Below, in pieces: positions 11,223-23,332 of a stretch of 64,000 nt of DNA (position 1 is the stretch's first letter; every line of letters begins with the position of its first letter). Both the position numbers and the translations under genes were made by a program. Source of the DNA: Lucifuga dentata (Eukaryota; Chordata; Actinopteri; Ophidiiformes; Bythitidae); the NCBI GenBank assembly GCA_014773175.1, contig VXCM01000212.1, positions 1-64,000 on the forward strand. Direction: 5' to 3'. Under the pieces are notes generated by a model. The model was not told where the DNA came from and did no database searches. It saw only the letters and a list, made by a program, of their open reading frames with translations.

Positions 11223-12053
11223 GAATATCATTTGATTGAGCTGTTCATACTTTTTTTTAAGGTGGTTTACACACTTGACAGAAATGATTCATAGGTATAA
11301 ACTTATTTCATTAACTCCTAAAATTAGTTGAATAAAATAAAATAAAAATTTAAAACATTTTCATTGCTTATATGAAGCTAATCAGGCTCAAATTCTTCAG
11401 TCTGATAGTGTTTTGTTGTAGTTGACACTATAAAATTCCACTTGACTGCAAAATATTTTGCTTTTTAGAGAGGAATGTTTTACAGTGTATTCTCCATTGA
11501 GAATTGATGTTTCTTCCCAAAATGAAAGGGCATGACAATTAGTCTGAGCCTGCCGTCCTGGCTCAGCCGTCTGCCAAGCCAAGCTGAACTTGAAGGGAAG
11601 CAGGCATTATTGTCTGTATTTTACCATTTTCTCTTTCTTTTTAATTAACACCTCAGTTACGGAGGGTGTTTAGGTTTCCTCAGAGGGAGTGTGCAGTCGC
11701 CTGGTTTTCTCCTGAAAGATCGTCACACCTGTTCAGTCAGCAGGTGTTCCACTCATCTCTGCTGGGCAAAAAAATGAGAGAGAGATAGCTCCAGGAATAA
11801 GAAGCATCAGACTGTGTTGACACTGAGAATAAAGTGATTTGATCAGAAATAATAGGAATATGTAAAATATAAATACACTGTACAAATACAGTTTAATTTG
11901 CCAATTTTTCCACCATCTGAGCATTTTGATTTTTCCTTAATTCTTTCTTTTATTACCCACATTTTCTCCCCATCTAAAGAATGCAACAAAACAAGTCAAC
12001 AGCATTCTCAGGTGCATTAGCTATTCAGTTATTCTCTTTTTTCTCCCTTGCAG
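11223..12053. other. Non-coding stretch, nothing recognised
   Basis: AT-rich sequence with no supportable open frame or repeat. It ends in a strong polypyrimidine tract (TTCTCTTTTTTCTCCCTTGC then AG) that would act as a 3' splice site for the next entry. Confidence 0.4.
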
Positions 12054-12107
12054 GATGCTTGAGTGTCTGCATTTGAATATCGACCAGGACTGTCACACAG
12101 CTTTCAG
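12054..12107 (+). other. Candidate 54 nt exon (unproven)
   Basis: The segment is bounded by a near-ideal acceptor (pyrimidine tract ending TTGCAG) and a consensus donor (CAG followed by GTGAGC). One frame is open through the segment and reads MLECLHLNIDQDCHTAF, starting one base in; the other two have stops. The length is a multiple of three. I do not recognise the peptide. It could be a cassette exon, a non-coding RNA exon or a chance pair of splice-like sites. Confidence 0.2.
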
Positions 12108-13051
12108 GTGAGCACACAAGCAGAAATATACAACCCAATAACAGGCCTTGGCAGCTGCTGTATTTTTCTTTTGTTTTCCAAACTAGATATGAGCACATAT
12201 TTTCCTGCATTAACTCTCACACTGTATCACTTCACGTCAAAGGACTTGTATTGCCTTCATTAATCTACCACACTTGACAGTTATTTGGTCCAAATTTGAT
12301 TTGCTGCTGTTGGTTTTGATCACAGCCGTACTGGGAATGATTTGAAAGCATTACGGCCTCTCTTGAATCCATAATGAATTTATTGCACCTTTATGGAAAA
12401 TTGCAGTGACAGGATTTGTGTGCTTTAATATTCTGTCTACAGTCATATGCTAGGAGGAGAGTGATGCAGATCTATTTCTGACAGTCTATCTCTTGGTCTC
12501 TCTCCCCTTCCATCTCCTTAATCTAAAATGACTCCCATTGCTTGGGCACATCCTCCTCCCTCTTTCAATTAAACATATGAAATCATCCTCAGCGTATCAA
12601 TTGGTGACTTTTACGCCCATTAATTTGCTGTAATTATTTCATTTCAGATTGATCTGACTGTGCTATCGCAGATGGTATGCTTGGTGAACCCTCGTTTCCT
12701 CTGCTGATCAAAGGGAGTCATTTTAATTGGAGTCTTTTCATCACTAATTGTTCTCTCTGTTGTAAATCAGTGTCTGCTAGTCTCCCCGGGTCTTTGTTAG
12801 CAAATTGTCTTGGCATTTTCATTGTTTCATCTTGGATTGAGTTTTATTGCATTGCATAACTGTGCAGCTGACTGCGATGATGCTGATGATGCTGACAGTT
12901 TGAGGATTTACTTGTATTGCTTGTCACACATTTGTCAAATCATGTGGTGTATATCAATGTGGCTGATATTGACACAGGTAGTTTTTGTATAACCATCACC
13001 AACGACACATGTCTCGATCTGACTTGCAAGTAGTTTTCAAGACAGAAACAA
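12108..13051. other. Non-coding stretch with conserved-element-like segment
   Basis: No gene seen. Bases 12585-12680 (around TTACGCCCATTAATTTGCTG) have homeodomain-type ATTA/TAATT words and low repetitiveness, in the style of a conserved enhancer; this is only an impression. Confidence 0.35.
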
Positions 13052-13215
13052 AGGGCATGTCCACCTGGTGCAAACCCATGTGATTTAATCCGGTTCAATC
13101 AGAGTAAGGTTAATTTCCCTTCTTGGCATGACTCATTTGGGCAGATCTGAACACTGCCATGACACAAACTCTAGAGTGGCTTGTTTGTGGTGGAAACATG
13201 ATCCAAAAAAAGGAA
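13052..13215 (+). repeat. hAT-type 'TTCACACCTG' dispersed repeat fragment, copy 2
   Basis: The order of TGTCCACCTGG, TTAATCCGGTTCAATCAGAG, TTAATTTCCCTTCTTGGC and TCATTTGGGCAGATCTGAAC parallels copy 1 at 1368-1500 and the fish family remembered from other genomes. The GGTTCAATC here belongs to this repeat, not to a tRNA. Confidence 0.5.
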
Positions 13216-14782
13216 GCCAACTATTGATTGATGTAGAAGCAGAGGAGCCTTGATGCATGGTTATTGTTAAGCTACAGTTTTGATTACTCATAGTAAATCA
13301 TACGGTGTTGTGGAAAGGTCATGACATATCAAGCTTACCTAACATGTCTTTAGATTAAGATGCTGAAGGTTAGCATGTGGTTGCATCTGCTCAATATGCT
13401 CCATTCTCCTTTTTGGAGAATAAGTCTGTCAGTAGCTTTTTCTGGCCAAAACTCTAGCCAACAAAAAACAGCACCTGCCTTTGAATGTCCATCAGTAGCC
13501 CATTAACTCAAGTCTGGTGGTGCAGACTCTTTAAAGTGATCAGAATGTGGCTGACTCAAAGCTCCCACTCTACCACTCCTGTTGACGTATGGAGATAAAT
13601 GGACTCTGGCCTGCATTGTCCTGCTGACATGCCTGCATTCAGTTTCATTGGTCTTTGTGACAGACCAATGGGGGAGAGATGCAAATTAGATATAGCATTC
13701 AGAGGAGAAAAACCCCCAAACATTTTTATTTTCTCCATCGCTGACAATGCTCTACTTGCCTTTGATTTGTCATTCTTTAACCATAAGCAAGACTATATTC
13801 ATCAGAACAGGAAGATTTCCATTGTCTTATGGAGATGGATGTTAAACAAGCACACACTGTTCTTGTTTGTGTCATGCATGAATGATTCCTGACCTGTGAC
13901 CTTCCCTAAAGGGAGTGGGTGAAGCTTTTCACGTTTGGGATTAGGTAGGGGGTTGGATGACCGCTGGGCCAAAGGCAGGAAGTGTAAGCCAATACACATC
14001 AGCCCTTCATTTGGATCTGAGGCTTTCCATGCATGAGCTCTACACTTCATACACACTTGGTAAGGCCACGGTGCATAGATCATTAAAGCTGGAATAATCC
14101 TGCAGTTTAAATTTTGAGCCAGTAAAATATAAACCAAAACCCATCAGTGCAGTGCAGCTGTTCAGCCATGCATTTTCCAGATCCTCAGTCTGTGGGTGTG
14201 TAACATGTCAAGCCAGTATACATAAATGCATATACGGGGTGAACAAGTATAGAGGTTTGTGCTTTTTGCATCTGGGAATGTAAAAGACTTCTTAGCAGTA
14301 ACGTGTTTGCAAGGAAGAGTGTTTTTTTTTTTTTTTTTTTNTTTTTTTTTTTTTTTTTGTAAATCCCAGTCGGCCAGTTGATATTTCTGGTACTTTGAGA
14401 GCTGAAATCAGTGAAATCTAATAGGCATTCTCTCCCGGAGGAATACTGAGCAGGACTCAACAGATTAAGACCTGCTGAATGATGGCAGCTTAAAGTTTAG
14501 TGCCATTACACTCCCAGCTTTTCTGGATAACATGTTCCAAACCGTTACAGGGCGAAGATGGAAGGAAAAGAAACGGAAGTTGTAGTTGGCTCATCAACTT
14601 AAAATGTCTTCTGGGTCTTTAAATTTCATAGTCCTCTGCTGCTTGAATCACAGATACATGTCTTGAGTATTGGCTTCTATCTCCTCATCTGGCACTTTTG
14701 ATTATCTTTTAATATCACAAAAATCATAAGAATAATTGCTACTTTTAAACATACAATATATATGTCAATATATACATTTAGA
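13216..14782. other. Non-coding stretch with poly-T join
   Basis: It holds a poly-T run of about 36 bases at 14322-14358 with an N at 14341. The open frames of 60-110 codons on either strand show no family resemblance and are taken as chance. Confidence 0.5.
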
Positions 14783-15020
14783 CTAGTGTTCAAAAGTGTG
14801 GAATCCAGTCACATAAAACTGCAAAGCCACATTTTCAGCAGCCATTACTCTAGTGTCCTTAATGATAGATAAACTTTTGTAACTCATCTTGAATTAATCA
14901 TGTTTAAAGAGAAAACTTTACAATTGTGTTAGCACCTGAAACCAATTATTCTGTTCAACTAAGCAGGTAAACTGTCTTTATCTGCACCTTCACCAATGGG
15001 TGAGAGGTCATTAGAACATG
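14783..15020. repeat. Possible Tc1/mariner remnant
   Basis: The start, CTAGTGTTCAAAAGTGTGGA, resembles the terminal repeat of a Tc1-like fish family, and AGCAGCCATTACTCTAGTGT follows as in non-autonomous relatives. No second end or transposase fragment was found, so this is a weak call from memory of the family. Confidence 0.35.
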
Positions 15021-15806
15021 CAGGCCAAGTTGAGGGTTCACAGCCCATTCGATGAACCACTTCCTGATGGGACACACCAGATTCAAGTAGACAAACAGTT
15101 CAACTCCAATTTGAATCACTTACTTGGGGTATTTTAAGAAGCAATTCAAGAAAACCTACAAAACTCTTGAATTTCTTTTTGTTATGAATGACAAATTATT
15201 CATCCTGAGTAATATTTATAGCCACCCTGTCCATCCTTCAAACCTGCAACATCCATTGTTGTCATTTGTTGTGCTGCAAGGGTGGTGAGCACTGAGCACT
15301 ATCCGAGGGATTATTCTCCAAAGTAACACCCTTGTGCTCAAAGCATTTATGTGAAAATCTGACATGGAATTAACAATAAGCGTCAATTACCCATGATATA
15401 CAACTATGTGCACGGTGATGCATTGCTGTTATGCATGAGTATATATTCAGAATGATGAATCAAGGGAAATGCTATGGAATATTTGAGTACAATTTGCTTT
15501 GGTCTGCACAGAGAACATGAATTCATGCCCTGGTCATTCACTTTGGATGCAGATGTTTCATGGACTCAAAGTGGAGACATGCCTTCCAGTGAAGTGCCAG
15601 CAGATTCCTGTCTTACCCCCTACGGTGGCCTGACTTCCCCCCCGGGCAGGAGGTCCCTGTATGTTACAGCCTCTCTCAGCTCGGTGCCATTCATCAATTC
15701 AAGCCAGTGCTGTTTCTATAGAATGTGTAAGCATGCGGATATCGACCGTCTCAAATGTAGAAACACTATGTTCTGCCGGGGGGGGTGACAGAAACGATGA
15801 AGCAGA

Positions 15807-15849
<43 letters not shown>

Positions 15850-17490
15850 CCAATGTGTGCATATTCTTCAGCCTGCAGTCATTATCGTAGCATGGTGTTG
15901 GCTTCATTTTTATCAAGCCATGAATGCTACATGTTATATACAGACATGTTACAGGAAACCACGAGTCAATGATCATGCCATACATGGAAACCAATTGACC
16001 TTCCTTGACTCTACATCAAAGGCTATATTGACTCTGGTAAATTATTCCACATCTGGCCAAGCTTTCCTTGAACAGCCAACTGTAAAGTCATTGATTTCCA
16101 GCAGTCAGCAGTGAATAAAGGAAGATAGTGTTACAGAATTTAAAAAAAGAGACCTTTGTTAGAGAATAAATGACCATGTATGAACTTTTTCACTATATTT
16201 AAAGCTTAAAAGTCCATAATAAAGGCACTGATTTTTAACTGTAGGCCATGGAAAAAAGAAAATGGTAGATACAGAAGAGTATATTTAAAAAAGATTAAAT
16301 GGCCTTTCCCACTGCATTTAAAGCTTGATTTATGAAGAGAAAGATTATAAAAAGGATTATAGTGATAAAAAGCTTCTGGGATTCATGAGTATCATAAGTG
16401 CAAGGACAGACCTTTTGTCCCTGTTTTGAAAAATCACTCCTTAAATGGATTGGAGCAGAAACAGCATCTTGAGAAGGCAGCTTCTGTGTTTTGGCTTCAT
16501 CAAGTGGCAGCATACGCCAAGATGTATGGATGAGAAGCATTGTACAGGTGCCATGCCAATGCCCTAAATGGTTAAGTGCCCCAAGTGCCAGTCTGCCTGG
16601 CACCAAGACAACTGGCACAGCAAGGTGCCTCCCTGAATTACATTACCGTCAGTGAGCAAAGTACAAACGCCTGACACGGAGACCATTTCCATTCAAATGA
16701 ATGCCTTCATTTTGACAGTACGGACAGCGGAGCTTGTGTTTTAATGGCCTCCATAAATTTGGCCGGGACTGTTATTCTCATTCTGCCAAAGTTAGAGCTG
16801 TCAAAATGCAAACAAAAGGGAAACAAATACAAATATGTGTACACACCTTTGTCTTAGCCTGGAGCATTTTTCTAGGATAACTGTGACAATTCTGTTGTTA
16901 TATTTAATATTGTGTGACTTCACATGTACAACTGTAGGTTAATCATCAGTGATCATATTGCTTGCAATGCCACAAAATGAAAACTTTTATTTTTTTAAAA
17001 CATGTTTTTAAAAGTTCTATCAAAAGTTCAATAATCATGGAAAATAGCAGCAACCTGGGTTTAATCACAGGATGCACTGCTTCTGATTTGGATGGATGCT
17101 CCAATGAACAAAGCCAGAACAGATCGTGTCCTATTCAAACAACTCCTGCAGTATTCCTACTGGTTGGTTAGGTGCCTGTACGAGGGAGGCTGAGATTTGA
17201 ACCCACTCCTTGCTCCTCGTAAAGCTCCTCACTGTGAAAAGACGTGACCCACATTTGGCACCAAAAGTTCAGAATTAAATTAGATACACCTTTATCCAGA
17301 ACTATCCGGACTTCTTCAGCAACTTCCCAGCTCAAATTGGCACCGTGCTTCATTATCAAAACTGGAGCAAGTGACGTTGCAAAAACTGATAAACTCCATT
17401 ATTGTAAATTTTTAAAGTCTTATTTTTTATTTGTGTATTCTAGGTAATATCACTCAAACTGTACTTTACTTGTGTTCTGTTTATTTATTC
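15021..17490. other. Non-coding stretch with one GT microsatellite
   Basis: A pure GT run lies at 15811-15845. Bases 16680-16810 look like low-repeat, possibly conserved DNA. The open frames around 15474-15972 were examined and show no recognisable domain and mostly run into the microsatellite. Confidence 0.45.
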
Positions 17491-17938
17491 TTTTTTTTTT
17501 TTTTAANTTTTTTTTTTTTTTAATTTTAACCCCATATTAGTTTTAATTGATATTACCGGGAATGCACAATTAAAACAACATGATTTTTAAAGTTTGTTTT
17601 TTTTTTAAATGGAGTCATCTGCTGTCATTTGCAAATAAACTCTTCTAATCCCTCTGATGGACTAAGCTATTGTCTAATGACATCAACAAAAACTGCAGTC
17701 TCTTATACCAAGAGAACTTAATTTTTCCAATCAGCACATTGAGATTTTTTTTTTTTTTTTTNATTTTTTTTTTTTTTTTGTCTTGCTGTGTATAAAAACA
17801 AGCTAAATACAAGGATTTAAAAATGGTGGTTGCCCACCTGGGCAAGCTTATATCTGACCAGTCAGCAATGTTCATTTTGTGAGGTCCATCCACAAAAGCT
17901 TCCTGAATTATCAAAGATTATCTACCATGGAGCAAGAG

Positions 17939-17975
<37 letters not shown>

Positions 17976-17987
17976 AGAGAGAGAGAC
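17491..17987. repeat. Poly-T, poly-A and GA tracts
   Basis: T runs with internal N lie at 17491-17522 (N at 17507) and 17749-17779 (N at 17762). An A run at 17943-17971 passes into a GA run ending near 17987. No coding sequence lies between them. Confidence 0.9.
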
Positions 17988-20486
17988 CCAGGAACTTCCT
18001 GAATCTTTTGTGCGAAACAAAAAAACCTCAACAACTTTGTGTTCAAAAAATAATTTAAACAAAGAAAAACAAAAGTAAAAAAAAAAAAAGAGTTTAAAGA
18101 TGACATGTCAGTAATGTTTGCAAAGTGTCTCAGCAGTCATTCTCTTCAAAAAACCCTAAGACGAAACAGCATTTATTCAGGCTAAATTAATGCTGAATTT
18201 CACTATGTGTCACATATCTTCTTGTTTGGCTAAATCTGAATTTCTCAAAAAGAAGCATGTTTGACAACATTCTGTGGTCCTCATTAGCAGAGCTCATTTG
18301 AATAGAGAAATCCTGGATTTTCCATTTTGGAAATAATTGTTTGACAGGGTTTTGGAGCCTTGTTGAACGGATTTTAAAGCCTTTTTTATTTAAAAATAAT
18401 TGTATATATTTTATTCCTCCTGGCAGCAGCGGTTTAGTTTGATGTTTGACCCAAAGTGTTTTTACTTGATTATTTTGTCAAGTTAATTGAATATTAATTT
18501 GGATACTTTTAAGTGAAATGATGCTGATCTCCATACCTTTCCCATTACAGAGAGGTTGAGGCTCACAGATGGCTAGTCGCGCATCATTAGGCCAACGGAG
18601 CCTCGACCACTATCTCAGTAAACCCTGAAGTCCACTCAGCCCACAGCTGGACTCGACTACATATTTGTGTGTGCGTCTGAAATTGTGTGTGTCTCTCTCT
18701 CTCTTTGTGTGTGTGTGTGTGTCTGTGTGTAATCCACAGGTGCACAGGCCTGCTCCGAACGGAAAGAGAGCATTAGCCCGGGGCCATGGAGGCAGAGAGA
18801 GGGGCAGGGCACGACTGTTTCAAATGCAAATGACCTGCACTGTTCCTCACAAAAAACTTTCTCCAGTGGCACAGCTTGTAAAATATAGCACCCTGTGGCT
18901 TTATTCAAAAGATACACCCACTAACCAGAGGCTATAGAACCACATGGCCCCTGAAAGCACTCAACCATATTATAAAGAAAAATGAGCTCTTTTTCATTGA
19001 TGCTAGTCAATAAATACACTAAGGCGTATCAGCTAAGCAGTTAAGGTTTATTTAATGTTTTACACTTTAGGCTATATGTTGTGATGATATATAATATGAG
19101 TTTTCTGTCCCTTTGACGTTATAGTTATATACAAAAATGCCAAAAGATGCTTATTTTATTGAAATCTGAAATAAATTATTGATAAATTGACTATTCATTG
19201 ATAAATAAAACATACTCTTCTTCATGGAAGAGCTAACAAGCTACTAAATGGGTGAAATTAGTCTGAAAGTTAAAATTAGAAAACAGTTTACTACACCATG
19301 GTAATAAAATAAGCTGTTAACATTGTCAGGAAGTTTGAAGTTCCCTGATGGGAGCTAATGTAAAGCAAATGGCCTTTGTGTAAATTCTCCATGCTGTGTG
19401 AAGGAGCAAATGCTGGAAAGGTAATTATTCTGCTTGCTTACTTAATAACCTTTTGATTATTAGCAGGAAATGATCTGACATAAAAAAAAATAAGTTATCT
19501 TGTTTGACAAACCAATCTGGCAAAGTTGAGCTCTTCCTGTATATTTCCATGTGTTTGATAAGAAATAAAAGTTTGGATCAAAGTTTTAGTATTCGCAAAA
19601 TGGAAAACAATCATCTCAAGATAAAGTAGCTAACAATACCATGATTGAGTATGATGAGATGAAATGAAATGATTACAACATCTGGAAGATATACAAACCT
19701 AGTTGCAGTGCCATCTCTCTCGGCTGAAATGTTATTCATCGTGTGGATTAAAATTTTTCCAAACAAATTTGTTAGTGTTGCTTGCATTCAAATCAGAGCC
19801 ATATTTTAAATAAACTCCACACTCTTGAGAGAAAAATCAACACCTCTTCTAACGAGCCAGATTCTAATTTATCTTCCCATTTCTAAACTTGTAACTAAAC
19901 AAATTGCCTGAAAAGTTTGGACGTTCACATGCTCTATCATTGCTCACATACTCATGTGACTTCTAAGCATTTAGCACTCGGTAGGAAGTCAATGGAGTGT
20001 TTATACATCTGTTATGGCTATCATAGCAGCACGACGGCCCACCAGGCTTTTTGAAAACTGCCTTTGTTTTTAAGGACTCCCTCGACATGCCACGCACTGA
20101 TACTTAAACTAAGGCAGAATGCTATGCTAGGCATGACTGAGATACAGTCAATGGCAGGCACATACACAAACACGGTGCCTTATATGCACACAGACACACA
20201 TTTTGTTTGATGAATCCTGTGAGTTTCATGACATATGACATCATAAAATATTGCACTAAGGGGGTGACTTTACACAATGTTGAATTTCTATGATTGATAC
20301 ATAAAAATTGTGTTTATGTGTGCATGCAAGCACTAGGCCTACTGCAGACTCCCACACATGCACAAAGAAGCGTTATGACTACCATGAGACACAGAGGCCT
20401 GAGAATTTGTGGATTTTCCCACTGTGCACTGGAGGAAGATGCAGAGTAGAGTGATGGAACAAGCAGATGCTTCAAGCTATATATTC
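17988..20486. other. Non-coding stretch with one GC-richer island
   Basis: Bases 18550-18660 are GC-richer and carry an imperfect hairpin (GTTGAGGCTC against GAGCCTCGAC); all three forward frames there are closed. A GT tract lies at about 18685-18730. The remainder is AT-rich without features. Confidence 0.45.
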
Positions 20487-20501
20487 ACACACACACACAC
20501 C

Positions 20502-20545
<44 letters not shown>

Positions 20546-20553
20546 TATATATA
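20487..20553. repeat. (CA)n/(TA)n compound microsatellite
   Basis: CA repeats (20487-20501) pass into TA repeats and back to CA/TA, ending at the left border of the next element. TA/CA wording resumes after that element at 20964, so the element seems to have inserted into this microsatellite. Confidence 0.9.
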
Positions 20554-20963
20554 CAGGCAGTCCCCAACTCATGAACGTCCGACTTACAAACAACCCATAC
20601 TTACAAACCGACCGCTATAAAGCCTATTAAATTAAAAATTCGAGTTACATACAATGATTCGTAATAATGAATGGCACACTACTTTACGATGCCTCTTCTG
20701 ACGTGCAAGACATCAATAGGAGCGAAAGTAAGTATTAATCTATATGTTTTTTACCCCCCCCCCATTATGTTTACGATGCTTTAGGATATCTGGAAGTGTT
20801 TCTTTAATGTTTCTTATGCATAGAAAGGTAAAATATATACGCTAGATACACACCTAAGTAAAATATACACTAGATATGCACCTTACATAACTATTCTGAT
20901 TTACGTGCAAATCCGACTTACGAACAGCCGTGGGAACAGAACTCGTTCGTAACCCGGGGATAC
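20554..20963. mobile_element. Short DNA-transposon-like element inserted in a TA microsatellite
   Basis: The left end has CAGTCCCCAACTCATGAACG; the right end, read on the minus strand, has TATCCCCGGGTTACGAACGA. These are imperfect terminal inverted repeats. The motif TCCGACTTACRAAC also occurs near both ends in direct orientation. The ~410 bp body has no coding capacity and a C run at 20754-20763. I recall similar CCCCGGGTTACGAACG-ended repeats in vertebrates but cannot name the family. Confidence 0.55.
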
Positions 20964-21426
20964 ATATACACACCCAGTATTGTGTATGTCATAAGAAGTC
21001 TAAATCTTCCTATCATTTATTTCAGAGTGCCCTCAGCTGATTTGAACATGTTATTCATACCCTCACAAATTTGTTAATCAAATACAGAGACACTGAGAGA
21101 AGCTCACCAGGTCAAACCTCTACATGACAATTCATCATGACTGTCACAGAAATGCAAGGTCATTTGAAGTCACACGGAATCAGGCAGCTTTTAGCAGCAG
21201 AGATTTGAGGACAAGAGAGAAGAAATGGCACTTTTCTATTTTACAGGACTCACAGCTTAAAATATTAATTCCAAAAACGTGATCTCTACTGATTGTGTGA
21301 AACCAAGTGACAGCTCTGTAGCTGCAGATTGATGTGATTCATTATTTGATAACCATGGTCTAATGCTGCCGATTGAGCATTAAACTTTAAATTAGAGGTA
21401 TTAAGCCAAAACTGTAAAACTGTGTG
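20964..21426. other. Non-coding stretch, nothing recognised
   Basis: Single-copy-looking sequence with no supportable gene or repeat. Confidence 0.5.
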
Positions 21427-21567
21427 ATACATATACGAAAACTGAGTCAAGTTTTTAATTCTGAAACATTTTACCATTCATCCAAAGGGCTTGGTCAGTC
21501 AGAAATGAATGGTGAAACGTTTCAGAATTAAAATCCGGTTGACTTGACTCAGTTTTCATATATGTAC
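21427..21567. repeat. Foldback repeat fragment
   Basis: The left arm (21427-21482) and right arm (21505-21567) are inverted copies. ACTGAGTCAAG and TTTTAATTCTGAAAC occur in the left arm and their reverse complements in the right arm, and the arms differ by a short insertion (about 8 bp) and a few substitutions. The 22 bp loop is CAAAGGGCTTGGTCAGTCAG plus ends. The following ACCTGGATGACTGAGAAT is a phrase I remember from a widespread fish repeat. Confidence 0.7.
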
Positions 21568-21829
21568 CCACCTGGATGACTGAGAATCTTCATCAATGTG
21601 TGATTCATGTTTCTTCACTGATAACTACCTGCATAGCAGTATCAGTCAGAAGTAAGTGCACCCCTGTCTATTAGAAGAAAATCAGAGTTGTTATTTTCTG
21701 TAGACAAGTCTAGGTTGGATAGCCATTTGGATCTGTTGAGCCTTTATTGTAGCACATTTTACAATAACTGAAATTGGGAAAATACTTTAAACAGTATTTG
21801 TATTAACTAATATTCTACATAACATGGTT

Positions 21830-22947
21830 TCACAAGTAAGTACACCCCTTACCAAAAATGGTAATATTTTGTAGATCCACCATTGTTTGCCAGAACAGCT
21901 TGTACACATCTTGGCATCTTGGCATTGAATGAACTAAATCAGCACAGGTGGTCAGAGAGATGTTAGCCCGCTTTGCTGTCATTTCTGTCAGGTTTGAAAG
22001 GTTGGATGGCTGCAGTTGCTCCACTTTCCGTTTGAGCGCATTCCAGAGGTCTATTGGATTCAAGTCTGGAGACATAATGGGCCAGTCAAGTACCTTCACC
22101 TTCTTTCTCTTTAAAATGTTGGAAATCTTCTTGGCACTGTGTTTAAGGTCATTGTCATGCTGAAATCTCAATCCCCGTCCCAGCCTTCTCACTGAAGGGA
22201 GCATCTTCTCTTCCAGTATTTGACAATAACTGTTGGCATTCATGATTCCATCGATGAACTGCAGCTCTCCCCCTGACGAGCTCATGCAACCCCATACCAT
22301 GAGGCTACTGCCTCCATGCTTAACAGTGGGCAACCAAGCACTCTTCTTTGTACTCTTCTCCTGGATGCCTCCAAAGTCTCTGCACACTGTCGGAGACAAA
22401 CATTTATTTTGGTCTCATCCGACCAAAGTACTGAGTTCCCAGAAGGTTAAGACTTTGTCCTTGTGTAGCTCAGAAACTTACGTCTTCCTTGTGTTGTTGC
22501 TTGAGTAATGGCTTCTGACGAGGTTGCTGTCCAAGGAGCTCTGACCTGTACAGTGTTCTCCTGAATGTCAACTGTGAAACACTGGCTCCATGTTCTGATG
22601 CAGCTTCAGCTACCTGGGAGGCATCATGCGTCTGTCCATCAGTGTTAGCTTAGCAACATGGCTAACAGCTCTCTGTGACAGTCTCTGAGGTGCACCTGCT
22701 TGCTGTTTGTTCACCACTGTACCCATGCTTTTAAACCTTTGGATGACCTTCACCACAGTATTTTTGCTTATTAGCAAAGNACCACTGTACCCATGCTTTT
22801 AAACCTTTGGATGACCTTCACCACAGTATTTTTGCTTATTAGCAAAGTTTTAGCAATGATTTTGTACCCAACTTTGCTTGTATGCAATTCAATGATTCTT
22901 TTTTTTTTTTTTAAATATTCTGACAGTTCTCTCCCACGTGGAGCCAT
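21830..22947 (-). pseudogene. Broken Tc1 transposase
   Basis: The gene would begin at ATG 22947 (MAPRGRELSEY, a usual Tc1 family start) and end in the inner direct repeat at 21830. The N-terminal helix-turn-helix part is in several frames and is interrupted by the N-flanked duplication at 22713-22847. The WSDETKIN motif holding the first catalytic Asp is in another frame at about 22410-22432. An open 189-codon segment (22399-21830) then covers the C-terminal catalytic part, with SLMVWGCMSSSG, the second Asp in FQHDND, and SPDLNPID where the family normally has Glu as third acidic residue (DD34E). Frameshifts and that change make it inactive. Confidence 0.93.
22713..22847. other. 67 bp assembly duplication around N at 22780
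   Basis: Bases 22713-22779 and 22781-22847 are identical over 67 bp with a single N between them. It lies inside the transposase relic and should be collapsed before any comparison with family members. Confidence 0.9.
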
Positions 22948-23332
22948 TTTTACTATGTAGCTTCAGACTTACAAAATTTTTTTTGCACAAACATCATACC
23001 ACACTATTCAAGTGTATATTACATGAAAAGGTTGTGATGTGGTGTTAAAACAGGCAGTGTCTGTAGTAAAGGTCTACTGCAATCTACTGCATACTGCTTT
23101 GTTCTGACTAGGGGTGTACTCACTTGTGAAACTAGGTTATATCAAAGATTAATAAAAAATTCAGCTTGAAGTATTTTCCCAATTTCAGTCATTGTTAAAT
23201 GTGCTACAATAAAGGCTCAATAGATCCAAATGGCTATCCAAAATAGACATTGCCTACAGAAAGTAAAAACTGTTTTGTTTTGTTGTTTTTTTTTACTAAC
23301 AGACAGGGGTACTTACTTCTGACTGATACTGC

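Larger units (their letters stand above)
21636..23332 (-). mobile_element. Tc1-like transposon with IR/DR ends, defective
   Basis: Both ends share GCAGTATCAGTCAGAAGTAA followed by GCACCCCTGTC (left) or its minus-strand counterpart TACCCCTGTC (right). Similarity continues inward for about 180 bp (GATCCAAATGGCTATCCAA and its complement), including inner direct repeats with ACACCCC at 21831-21852 and 23107-23128. This is the IR/DR layout of Tc1-type elements. The left flank has the expected TA; the right flank is AA, so one target copy has mutated. A broken transposase lies between the ends on the minus strand. The total of 1697 bp includes a 67 bp assembly duplication. Confidence 0.92.

Noticed and set aside
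15474..15972. Forward frames of about 104 codons before and across a GT microsatellite
   Set aside because: No family resemblance; part of the product is Cys-Val repeats from the GT run.
17168..17260. Minus-strand GGGTTCAAATC, possible tRNA-derived SINE
   Set aside because: A good B box but no clear A box, poly-A end or target duplication; recorded as possible only.
22713..22847. Tandem 67 bp duplication in the Tc1 transposase
   Set aside because: Exact identity around a single N and the same length at other N sites point to an assembly artefact.
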